Part shown: in pieces, positions 54,439-64,000 of the stretch
Numbering within the stretch: the first letter of the stretch is position 1
Layout of the letters: each line of letters begins with the position of its first letter
Origin: Symsagittifera roscoffensis
Taxonomy: Eukaryota; Xenacoelomorpha; Acoela; Convolutidae
Assembly (NCBI RefSeq): GCF_963678635.1
Contig: NC_087069.1
Span: 42,608,688 to 42,672,687, forward strand
DNA: 64,000 nucleotides
Direction of reading: 5' to 3'
Notes under the pieces: model-generated
Database searches by the model: none
What the model was told of the DNA's origin: nothing
Seen by the model: the letters and a program-made list of their open reading frames with translations, nothing else
Program-made: the position numbers and the translations under genes

Positions 54439-57218
54439 GATGTATTATGTTTCAATATCAGAAGTATATACCTTCTTCAGCGTAGAGTGGAGCTTTCATC
54501 ATTTCTTGCCTCGCAGAACTACAACATTATTCTAATATCAGAAACTTGGCTTACCGATGAACAGGAAGATAGCGAAATTTTTCTGCCGTCTTATCAACTA
54601 TTTAGATCTGATAGAAAAGCTCCTAAAGGTCAGACAAAGCACGGAGGCGTTATGATTGGAATTATGCACTCATTTCATTGTCAAAAAATATCACTACCTG
54701 AAGAAAGCCAAGGTGCTGCTGTAGGGTGCATAGTAAATTTTCAGAACAGAAAAATATTAATTGTTAGCTTCTACAATCCACGGCAAACCAGCCACTATCA
54801 CCTTAACGATGAAATGATCAAATTAATTTTTAAAGAAATTGAAACATTGATGTCACAGGTTGATGCAACAATAATCTACGGCAATTTCAACTTGGATATC
54901 GACTGGAACATCAGAAGTAGCGAAAATTGCGAATCTCAGAGTTTCCTTGATGTAGTTGATCACCTTGAACTAGAACAACATATAGATTTCCCAACAGCTG
55001 CTACGGGTACTTTAGATCTCTTATTCTCAAAAGGTGAACTGAATCTCGTCTCAACGAAAGTCAAACCCTTATCCATTTCAAGCATGTCAAACCATTTTCC
55101 AATTACAGCAAAGTTTGAAATTCGAAAAGTAAACAATGTTTTCCGATCATACCACAATGAGTCGAAAATGTTCAGCTACTGTAAAGCCGATTTTAAAGCC
55201 TTAAATGCGGATATAATAGACAACCCTTTTCAAAGCTTCTGTTGGTCTGGTATAAATGGTTGAACATCAAAATCGAACGCCATGTCCCTACTCGAACAAG
55301 GCATCGAGCCAGACTCGCGCCATGGATTACCCAATCCACATCCAATATCATCATGAAATTGAACACCACTAAGAAAAAGTACCCAGCTCTGCACAACCGT
55401 GTTTTATCTCTACAAAAAGAATGCGATTTTGCCGTTGAACAAGACCAAATTAACTTTGAATCAGAGCTATCTGATTCTAGATCAACTGATAAGCTTTTCA
55501 AATTTTACCGTACATTTAAGTCGTCCAGAATACCATCAAAACTTATTTATGGTAGCAAAGAAGCTCAATCAAATGCCGAAAAAGTGGAACTTTTTGCCGA
55601 TTTCTTTGACGATAATTTCTCAAAACCCTCCGATCCTCCAAGTCTTGGTGAGCCTCAAAACTTATCAACCACGAAATTAGATGATTTTGATATCTCGGAG
55701 CAACGCATACAAAACATCTGCAGAACTCTGGACTGTACAAAAGCAAGTGGCCCAGATAAAGTACCCGCAATTCTTTATAAGAACTGCTCAAAAAACATCG
55801 CTAAATCGCTAAATGTTCTTTTCTATAAGATCAAACAAACCTGCATTTTCCCCAGCTATTGGAAATGCGCGATCGTTAACCCGACTCATAAGAAATCGTG
55901 TAAATATATGGTGGAAAACTACAGACCGGTTTCGTTACTTGCAATCGTATCTAAAATTCTTGAGCGATGTATGTTCCTCGACATCTACGAATTTTTCGAG
56001 CCGCTCATCTCCAATCAGCAATACGGTTTCCGCAAAGGACGATCATGTTTAGTTCAAATGATTGTTTATCTGAACAAGGTCTATAAAGCAATCAATGATG
56101 GAAAATCTGTAGAAGTTGTGTACACAGATTACGAAAAGGCATTTGACAGAGTAGACCATCAATTATGGCTGCGCAAAATTCAAGATATCGGTATAAGTGG
56201 GAAATTGCTCAAACTACTCCGCTCGTATCTTACCAAACGTACCCACAAAATAAGGGTAGAAAATCAATTATCCACAGAAAGATTATTAAACAGTGGTGTC
56301 CCACAAGGGTCAATATTAGCAAGCATCTTATTTCTTATCTACATAAATGACATACCATCGCAATGTAAATTCTCTACACCTCTCATATGCGCCGATGATG
56401 TCAAATTCATTAACATCAATCAACAGAGCAACATTTTTCAAACTGATCTAGACAGAGTATTCAAATGGAGTTCATCTCACAAACAAACGCTGCATGTTGG
56501 TAAATGCTCTTACATGAGCTTTACAGGTGAATGCAACCAAATGACTTTCAATAATATTGCAATACCGGAAGTTGAAGTACAGAAAGATCTTGGGTTATTA
56601 GTCTCGCGGATTATGAAATGGAATGAAACTATAAGCAATAATATATCCAAAGCCCTTAAGACCTTTTATATGCTGAAACGAAACACTCCAAAGGGACTAC
56701 CAATGCGAGTGAAACTTAATATATTTAAATCGATGATTTTACAAGTGCTGTTATATGGGTCAAGTTGCTGGGCAGCAAGCATTAAAATGCTCAGATTGAT
56801 CGAAAAAGTGCAAGAGAAAGCACTGACATGGGTAAATGGCCGGAACGACTACGTAACAAATCTGATGCAATGCAACATTTTACCGCTGACCTTGTATATG
56901 CAATTATTGGATCTACTATTTATGTCCAAGATGTTGAATGGTTACTATAAAATTGATGCCACAGAGTATTTTTTTTTAAAGGAATTCGACAGAGCCACCC
57001 GGTTATCAGAGAAACCTTTTTTCGAACTGCCGAAAATAAAGAAATCTATCTACCAACAGGAGTTTTGGCTCAGAACCTGCAAACTTGTGAACATCTTACC
57101 AAATTCAATCGACTACTCCAACCATCAGGGACTCAAACCACGACTACTGAAGCACTTCTGGAATTACTTCATGACAAACTATAGATACAACGATATTTCG
57201 ACATGGAAACTTGCATGA
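54439..57218 (+). pseudogene. LINE ORF2, endonuclease and reverse transcriptase, frameshifted
   Basis: The endonuclease part (54439-55263) reads FNIRSI, IILISETWLTDEQ (catalytic Glu), HGGVMIGIM, YGNFNLDID where GDFN is usual, and SMSNHFPI where SDHxPI is usual: two expected catalytic Asp are Asn. A frameshift near 55250 leads to the reverse transcriptase (to 57218): KASGPDKVPAILYKN, ENYRPVSLLAIVSKILER, QYGFRKGRSC, VYTDYEKAFDRVDH, GVPQGSILASILFLIYIND and CADDVKF, where the catalytic DD is kept but the preceding Phe/Tyr-Ala is Cys-Ala. The C-terminal region includes ALTWVNGRNDYVTNLMQ. The enzyme would copy the element RNA at the nicked target; this copy cannot. Confidence 0.85.
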
Positions 57219-57265
57219 CGCTGAAACTTAAGGGTGGAAACACCCAAGCTCTAATAGGTGAATCC

Positions 57266-57298
<33 letters not shown>

Positions 57299-57299
57299 T
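57266..57299 (+). repeat. (ATA)n microsatellite, LINE 3' tail
   Basis: About eleven ATA units directly follow the LINE 3' untranslated region. A simple-repeat tail instead of poly-A is common in CR1/I-type LINEs. Confidence 0.9.
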
Positions 57300-57538
57300 A
57301 TGACCGACTGGCACAACTGTAACCTCGGTTACTATGATACTTTTGACCTTCTGATTACTTGCATGGTCACCCCTTAGCTTGTGCCGTACCGTACCTTAGC
57401 GATTTTTTTTATATGGCTTATATTTTGTATCGCAAGTGGAGCCAAGCTCAAGCGAAAAAAGTTCAAGCGAAATTGATGTTGAATTTTATTCAGATTTTTG
57501 TTAGTGCTGTCTGAAAACTGGTATTTTAAACTGAAATA

Positions 57539-59203
57539 ATGGAAATTGTTTTATCTAAAAATGAGGGAGTAGCCGGAAAAGCGGAAGGAAAAGAAGAACA
57601 CGTTGAACAATTTAAAGTCAATAGTGATGTGAACGGCGAAGAAAGTTTTTTTGAACACCAAGAGCCAGAATCTGAGTTCGGGTTTACAGAGTTTATTAAA
57701 ACAAAAAAAGACACACAAAAGTATAACCTTAGCGACATTCCGACAAATGTATTGACCGAGATTTGTCAATTATTAGTGAAAAGATCGGAAGACCTTGTTC
57801 ACCTGGCTCTAAAAGATGTACTATCTCTTCGAGCAGTTAGTAGAAGTTTATACGAATCAGTGAACAGTAGCCATATTTTTCTCAGGCTTCATTTTGCTAC
57901 TTTTCCCAGTTGGAAGCGGTTTCCGAAATTCCATAAGCTCAGAAATTTTCTGCGCATAATCCGAGACGATACAAACTGGAAATTTGACGAGGTCAACTTG
58001 GATTTGCGAACTTACGACAAGAGTGAAAAAAGTGCCAAGCTGCTTGCATCTTTTTTCAAGGAGTTTTCGATTATAATACAGCCAACTATTCGACGTTTCA
58101 AGCTGAATCTGTTTGAAAAGTATATGCCTTCTGTTATCACTTTACTAAGTGCTTTGAATCTATGCATTTTGAATGATCATACAGACTATTATTTAGATAC
58201 TAAATTGATAGAATCGGGAGATTTTATCAAAACATTTTTGAAACCGGAATGAGTAACAAGGCTAGACTTGCAGAACTGTCCAAATGGGAGAAGCTTAGTT
58301 GAGGTAATGGAGACTTTCATAAGTATAACTGAGCTTAGAGCTAAAAACCTCGACTTAATGAGGCTCGTTATAAGAAAGGATTTCACTCGTGAAGATATGC
58401 TTGCAGTTCGTAGTGGAGAAATAGCATCTCAAGATGAAAGGGTCGATTACACGAACTTGAAACCATTTTTGAGCGTCACTAAACTGTATTTGGCTGATTT
58501 GCAAGATGAGTTTTACCGCCATATCGATGCCAACAAAATTGCTAAAGTTATTAAAGCTTTATTTCCCAATTTGGTGCACCTTGGGATTAAGAAACTTCAA
58601 GGCAACGATTTTGGTGGACGAGAGGATTTTGAAGTCACCTCGATTCCAAACTGGCTTTCAACTTCTTGCGAAGTCGTGAGTACTGACCATTCGAATATGG
58701 GATTGTTCGCTCCTTGTACGCATTTGAAGTACATGGAAATAACTTCCAATTCGCCTGTAGACGAGCTACTACCGTTCTCGCTTCTGCTGAAATTTGAGTT
58801 TTCACTACACGTGCTTAGTATGCAAGCAAGTCAATCGAGAGATCCCCTAGTTGCAGCGTGTATCGCTCTGCAAAAATTGATTCAGCTTCTTCAATACCAA
58901 TCCGAATTGCAAGTAGTAAGAATCAACAGTGGTGTGTCAATGCAGTCTGACAAGCAACTGGAAAGAGAATTCGTCGAAAAGTCAGAGCGAATTTTGAGGA
59001 GTGTCCAACCCTTCCTAAAGTCGCACATGGTTAAAGTTGCGATAATAGAAGATTTGGTTGTGATCTTGAAACCGTCGTTGGATATGGAAACGAGGGATTT
59101 AATTCGTCAATTGGACGAGAAACATGATTTCGGAATAATGACTCTTTCAGAAAATCGAAGTTCCGAGTTGAAATTAAAACCAGCCGATTATACCCTGCAG
59201 TAG
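57539..59203 (+). CDS. F-box/LRR-like protein, 554 codons with one in-frame TGA
   Basis: From the ATG at 57539 the first 61 residues are charged and disordered. Residues about 62-110 (YNLSDIPTNVLTEICQLLV, LSLRAVSRSLYESVNSS) match the F-box pattern, which binds Skp1 and places the protein in an SCF-type ubiquitin ligase. The rest reads like divergent leucine-rich repeats (TRLDLQNCPN, VTKLYLADLQDEF, LVHLGIKKLQGNDF, LKYMEITSNSP), the usual substrate-binding part. A TGA at 58250-58252 splits the frame after residue 237. Translation continues in the same frame to 59203 with no loss of character, so this is one gene. The adjacent 21-nt GT...AG stretch (58253-58273) is too short for a normal intron and would not remove the TGA. 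A polyadenylation signal AATAAA lies at 59663-59668. It may be a recent pseudogene, a readthrough case or a sequencing error. Confidence 0.6.
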
Positions 59204-60881
59204 AAAAGTAGTAGAGTATTGATGCTGTCAAGAAGTCAGATTTAGTTGATATCATTCAAAACGAGATTAGCGAACTCAGTTAAAACACACTTTGTTTTTG
59301 TTCCGGTTTATTTGATTTCTGTTAAATTATCAAAAATGAGTGTTAAGTCATCCGTTTTCGGCAAATGATTATACGTTTTATCTTTATTATTGCTTATTTC
59401 TTTCATTAACAATTTTGCAATTGAATTTTATCTGATCGTTTTTATTTTTGAGAGAAATCGTGAGCTGAGAGAATTCAATGAATACCACAAAAATTTGAAT
59501 TTGGAGTTTCTTCGGAGTTTGTTTCTTTCACTTGTGAGAGGAAGTTTACTTTTAATCGCGAATTAGACTTTTTCCTCGTAAACAACTCTTCTTACAAGTC
59601 TGTAAGAAATATATGCAGATACTTTTCGTGCAGGCTGTCAAGCTAAGTTTCTTGAAGATTCAAATAAAAGTATTGAGTTCTGTTTTGGTAATAATTAAGA
59701 GTAATGAACGTAGTGTTATATAGATTCTTATAAAGACTCTTATATATGTCTTGCTGATTTTTTTTGTTTTTTTTCTTCAGGAAAAGTCTTAAAAGTATCT
59801 AATGACTACAGATGTGCATTCATATATATTGATGCATTTATGAATGCACTTAGGTATATATGCACATTTTGAGTTCAATTAAAATTCGTCGCTGAAAGTG
59901 ACGTAAATAGCACTAGCCTAATACGAAGGTGGAAATGGCGCGAAAAACGTGGTTGATTTCTAGTTTCGAAAGTAGAATTTAGTTTTCAGATTTCCATCGG
60001 AATAAAAAATTTACCTATAGATCCAGTTTTCTCTAGTTGGGTTCATGTTATCAAAAAAGCGCCAATGATTATTTGTTCTACAAATTCAAAGAGCTTAAAG
60101 GGCATCTATTTTTTTTCTTTGAAATTGGAAAGTTGAGATTTTTTCAAGAAAGTCAGTGTTTTTTATTTATTTGCGTTCATTACTCTTTTCCAATCTTCGA
60201 TTGAATATGTTAAATTTTTTAAAGTTAATTTAATCATAAATGTCGAAGCTTCCGCAAATTCGTGGTTTTCGTCTTAGTTTAGGCCGGCTTATTTTCTGTT
60301 TTTTGTTTTAAATGCCATGAGGCTTATCTGGTATGGTTTTGATTTTGATTTAAAATGATTTTACCTTAATTACCCTTTTGATTAGCAAGGGAAGTGAAAC
60401 AAACCGGGTAGTAGACTTTTCAAAGATTGGACGAAATGATAAACCTATCAACTCTTCAAACAAACCATTGATTTACTAGCTTGCAATAGTGGTTTGGGTC
60501 ACGTAAAGAGTTCTAGCAATGTAAACTTTTCGATGCAATAGTTTTTGGCATTGGAGGTTGGTCGGCCTTAATTTTGTCGGCTTTCCCTAATGTTTTTTTC
60601 TCTAAAATCGTTGATATAATATGAGAAAAATTGAACCCCTGCAAGAAACTTTTGAATTACACTTTTCAAACCTTTTTTTTAAATTATTTGGTTGTGCAAT
60701 CGGCTGTATTCATTACGTTTTTTCTTTTGCAGGTAATTTAGTTGTGAGTTTTTTGTTTAATTTTTGTGTATCAAAATTTTCGTCAACAGCTGATAATTTT
60801 TTTTTGTTTTTATTGCTTTCTAGCTTGAGTTATTTGGGCAGGTAGCCGTTTGATTTGATGTGCTAGGATTATGCAAACATG
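59204..60881. other. 3' flank of the F-box-like gene and intergenic DNA
   Basis: AATAAA at 59663 could end the F-box-like transcript. An imperfect palindrome (TGCATTCATATATATTGATG ... TATATATGCACA) lies near 59815-59873. No further gene. Confidence 0.5.
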
Positions 60882-60973
60882 AAGTGCTATTAATCCTTTC
60901 TGAAAGGGATTAATAGCACTTTGTTTTGAAATGACTTCTTGAGTTTTTTTGTTTTGAAATGACTTCTTGAGTT
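60882..60973. repeat. Hairpin with adjacent 25-bp tandem duplication
   Basis: AAGTGCTATTAATCCTTTC and GAAAGGGATTAATAGCACTT form a hairpin of about 19 bp with almost no loop (60882-60921). It is followed by two copies of TTGTTTTGAAATGACTTCTT plus GAGTT (60921-60945 and 60949-60973). Confidence 0.8.
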
Positions 60974-62039
60974 GATTGGTGCTACTTTTCCCAAAATAAT
61001 GGTTGTAATGTAATTCAACAATTTTGCATGACTATAAACAGTCGTAAATCATAATTTACTTTTTTTTCAATTTTTGCATCGCAAGCGGTGCGAAGCTCTG
61101 CTTTATCTGTGTAGAAATCTGAGAATGCTTTTTAAAGCGTTCTTATACTTCACAATAAAATCTTTTTTATAGTTAAATCTCATTTTTAGTTACGAAGTTC
61201 TCCTAACAACTCTCCAAATTGGAAAATAAAACAATGACAACAATTTTTGCTACAAATGTGACTCATTTCAATTTCTAGAAATTAAGCCATAATATGCCTG
61301 TCTGATTGTTACCTAATTTCGCAAATCTAAGCATTGTGTTTCTTGATGGTTGATAATTTGATAAAGTTTTATTGGCTAATTTAGCTTTCATTTCCCTTGA
61401 GTTAACTGGCGTTGCGTGAATTAATTGGAGCAGAGTTTTTCCAGGTGAACAACTTGCCCAACAGGATCAATTAATCATTCTTCGGCACGCTTGGCCTAGA
61501 GGTAACTTGGGTTCCGTTTGAAAAAAAATCGTCGGCCAAATTATCTTATTGCTTTTTTTTGGCTTAGTTGCCACAGCGTGAACTTTTCCAGTAATTTGGA
61601 CAATCTTCTTGGACATTTTTATATTTTTTACTACTTCTTAGTTCATTTAGGTTGTACTTAATTTTTTCTATTATATGTATTGAAAAAATACTTTTTTTCG
61701 GATATGTGCTTTTTGTACTAATTTCTATAGGATGCTTTAACGTGTTTTTTTTTCAATGCATTATGCACAACCTGATACGCTTTACAATCAATTGCTTGGG
61801 TCTCTGTAATTTTTGTTTGGAACAGCTACTGTTTGATGAAAACAAGTTTTATGAAAATCGTTTTTTTTTTCAAATGATTCAGTTTGTCAAGAAAACCTTT
61901 CCTGTCGATTTTAGAAAAAAATTGTCTTAAATGGAATGATTATCGAGTCTTCTGTCTGCTTGCATAATCGCCTTATCTTTTTCTACCTTACCCCTTTTCC
62001 TACAGCCTTCAAAAAATTGTGTTGGAAGAATTTTTGACC
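60974..62039. other. Non-coding stretch
   Basis: The 61652-61930 ORF is a Phe/Cys/Leu-rich translation of T-rich DNA with no recognisable motif. No gene called. Confidence 0.45.
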
Positions 62040-62750
62040 CAGTTTTGGAAATTTTTTATTTTCTGGAAAACAACCCTCACAAATCTAAGATCCTTGGCCC
62101 AGTCGAAAGCGAGGGTTGTGAGAATCTCCCCTGAATAAGCGCCCGGCGGCAAAAATTTTTTTACTCGAACTTCCGATACTTTGACTGCTTTTTGAAACTG
62201 TCTTGTCTCAAAAACAACTCTCCCAAATCAGAGATTTTAGGTTCAATCGAAAGGGCGGGACTCCCAAGTGGATAGAACTTGTTGGGAGAAGCTCCTTTGC
62301 GTAAACGGCTTTGCCCAATTTTTTTACACAAAAAGTTAGGCTCCTCGGAAAAATCAAATGTTTGATTTTTTGTAGCCTTTTATTGACATTTTGTCTTGTC
62401 TCAAAAACTACTCTCAAAAATCCGAGATTTTAGGTTCATTCGATCGAATGAGCGGATTGTGGGAAAATATACCTACATTTTTTTTCGCAAAAGTTTATGG
62501 CTCTCGGAAAAAAATTTCTTTATCGTTTGACCTTTCTCAAAATGTCTTCCCAAACCTCAGATGTTGGGTTCAATAGAAAAAACGGGATAAGTGAAGGCCC
62601 CCTGCATAAACACGCGAAAACCCTCTAACATTTTTCATAAGCTTTTTTGCAACTTTTTTCTTCGAAAACTAACCTGCCAATTCTCAGAATAAGTGGCTTC
62701 GCAGTCACGGATTCGATCAAAAGAACAGATTACCGGAAAAGTCTACTACG
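62040..62750. repeat. Degenerate tandem repeat, about five units of about 130-190 bp
   Basis: Units share the order TTTTCGGAAAA-like text, CTCAAAAACAACTCTCCCAA, ATCAGAGATTTTAGGTTCAA, TCGAAAGNNCGGGA and CCTGCATAAACGC. They start near 62055, 62200, 62390, 62520 and 62655. Divergence is high. There is no coding content. Confidence 0.55.
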
Positions 62751-62971
62751 CTGTCCAATTTCATTTTGAGTTAATTTTTAAGAACGGACAATAGGTTTAT
62801 TCCTTACAACAGCAGTTAATCTCTAATTTTAGTAGAAACATTTAAGGTTATGCATTTTTGAAAATTTCGAAAATAAAGATTTTCATATCGCATCAATGAA
62901 ACATTCTAAAAATATCAAACGGACCTTACGCTCGGCTACTATCTTCTAGTAGCCTACTGTAAGGGATTCTA

Positions 62972-63250
62972 GTGATGGGACGTGGCTGAGTGGGGCAAGG
63001 CACTCGTCTATCAACACGAGTATCGAGCGTTCGAATCCCACTTCGGTCACGGTTGGAGGGGGCGCAGTGTCATCCGCCTCTTCAAAGTGAGACCGGCTAC
63101 CGCGAAATGGATGACATCCCACCTCCCTTTACGGATGTCTTTCTGATAATATCTCCTTGTTTAAATTATGTTTTTCTTTGTAGTTGCTGTTGCGCAGCAC
63201 TCATGCATTCTCTGAGTGTTTTCAGTTTGTGGTTGTTCTGTTTTTACGGT
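62972..63250 (+). mobile_element. tRNA-derived SINE
   Basis: 62972-63050 resembles a tRNA: box A TGGCTGAGTGG (62983-62993), box B GTTCGAATCCC (63029-63039), an anticodon-like stem ACTCGT/ACGAGT, and acceptor ends GTGATGG / CGGTCAC. The T stem pairs badly and the anticodon loop has eight bases, so it is not a working tRNA. A tRNA-unrelated body follows (GGAGGGGGCGCAGTGTCATC, TGGATGACATCCCACCTCCC) and then a T-rich stretch with TTGCGCAGCACTC. The box A/B pair would be an internal RNA polymerase III promoter. The 3' limit is approximate. Confidence 0.6.
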
Positions 63251-64000
63251 TCTTAGAACATTCGAAATCTAATAATACAAAAGTTTTTTTTTGTTCTTGG
63301 ATACAGAGATCGTGTTACGCTTCAGTTCTGATGGCTGAGAAAAACTCCCGAAATATTAAAGGTACTGTCCCTGTTTGAAACGTGTGAACGGTAGTTAAAG
63401 GGAAAATCTATTGAGTATAATCCAGTGCTGATTACGCTTTCCCAACCAATAGAGCAAAACTAGTTTTTTCTGGTGGTGTTTTTTTTTCAAAGTGGCTGGT
63501 CGGCATAGTTCAAATAGTGATGAACTTTAGAATTTTACCAGAATAAATACGGAGCAATTTGTTTTTGTGAAAATAAAACCCAAATATTTAACCCGTAGTT
63601 CTTTCATTTGTCTAGCATGAAATATATAGTCAATTGTTGAGCAAAATACAGCAAAATCAGCCTTGTATGTAGCTCAACAAAGTTATACGAAGAATATAAT
63701 TTCCAACAATTGCGCAAAAGTTTTTTCGTTTTATTTAAAACGGTGATTTATTTAGTAATTATGTAATTTTTAGTCTGTTCGTTATCATGTTTGTGATTTA
63801 AAACTTTTTTTAAAGCTTGAAGCATATACACTTCTTAGAAATTGTTTGGCTACATGAGCAGCTGATTTTGATGACATTTGCAATAAGCAAGGATTACTAA
63901 TTTTACAGCCTGGTACTATTTTTTTTTGCGGTAAATAGCTTTGTTCATGAGATGACTGAAATTGATGGTCATCTCCTTCTGTACTTTCTTAAACTAACAG
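63251..64000. other. Non-coding right edge
   Basis: No supported gene or repeat. Confidence 0.5.

Larger units (their letters stand above)
53475..57299 (+). mobile_element. CR1-like LINE (non-LTR retrotransposon), near full length, disabled
   Basis: Order: ORF1 with a PHD-type zinc finger, ORF2 with an apurinic-type endonuclease and reverse transcriptase, then an (ATA)n tail. A PHD-like ORF1 and endonuclease ORF2 are typical of the CR1/Jockey superfamily. The 5' boundary is not defined (I start just before ORF1) and no target duplication was found. The copy has at least two frameshifts and catalytic Asp-to-Asn changes. Confidence 0.8.

Noticed and set aside
57551-57769. Minus-strand ORF opposite the F-box-like gene start
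   Set aside because: Shadow of the plus-strand coding sequence.
58250-58252. TGA as selenocysteine, or an alternative genetic code
   Set aside because: In-frame stops elsewhere in the window are TAA and TGA in decaying transposons, and F-box proteins are not known selenoproteins. No SECIS element was identified by eye.
58253-58273. 21-nt GT...AG mini-intron in the F-box-like gene
   Set aside because: Far shorter than workable introns, and its removal would leave the TGA in place.
61652-61930. 92-codon Phe/Cys-rich ORF
   Set aside because: Translation of T-rich DNA with no motif or plausible start context.
62972-63050. Functional tRNA gene
   Set aside because: The T stem mispairs, the anticodon loop has eight bases and the acceptor has a mismatch; a SINE head fits better.
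1-64000. CRISPR arrays, operons, bacterial promoters or terminators
   Set aside because: The content is eukaryotic; no array of regular short repeats with spacers was seen.

Overview
This is AT-rich eukaryotic DNA from an animal, probably an invertebrate. The sequence shows a protein with tau/MAP2/MAP4-type microtubule-binding repeats, an F-box-like protein, and a retrotransposon mix typical of animals: a Gypsy LTR element, LINEs, Penelope-like elements, hAT MITEs and a tRNA-derived SINE. The species cannot be named from the sequence. Most of the 64 kb is non-coding and filled with repeats; I recognise only two likely host genes.

Layout. 0-5.3 kb: a minus-strand envelope-glycoprotein locus. 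It holds an 872-residue glycoprotein ORF and a 377-codon Pro/Gln/Ser-rich reading frame with no methionine just upstream. The locus is cut off by a hAT MITE and a hairpin-ended repeat. Next to it is a possible two-exon secreted-protein gene fragment. 5.3-25 kb: gene-poor, with short DNA transposons, long fold-back sequences and a dead LINE. 25.2-27.6 kb: a decayed minus-strand element made of A-rich reading frames with in-frame stops, none of which I recognise. 28.2-33.5 kb: a nearly complete Gypsy-type LTR retrotransposon on the minus strand. It has 170-bp terminal repeats that differ at about three sites, but pol carries two nonsense codons and two frameshifts. 34.9-37.1 kb: the single-exon tau-like gene, with a hairpin-ended repeat 124 bp after its stop. 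38.7-43.7 kb: hAT MITEs with exact 8-bp target duplications and a composite inverted minisatellite. 45.0-49.6 kb: two head-to-tail degenerate copies of a Penelope-like element. 50.8-51.8 kb: a candidate TIR element. 53.5-57.3 kb: a CR1-like LINE with a PHD-finger ORF1, an endonuclease/reverse transcriptase ORF2 and an (ATA)n tail. 57.5-59.2 kb: the F-box-like gene, interrupted by one in-frame TGA. 62.0-63.3 kb: degenerate tandem repeats and a tRNA-derived SINE.

The genes do not form an operon or pathway. Each retroelement is self-contained; the two host genes stand alone and both have mobile elements within about 250 bp. The most unusual items are the tau-like protein with its repeat block in the N-terminal third, the envelope locus with its methionine-less partner frame, and the repeat family with a hairpin end. 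Family names come from motif reading alone, with no database search.
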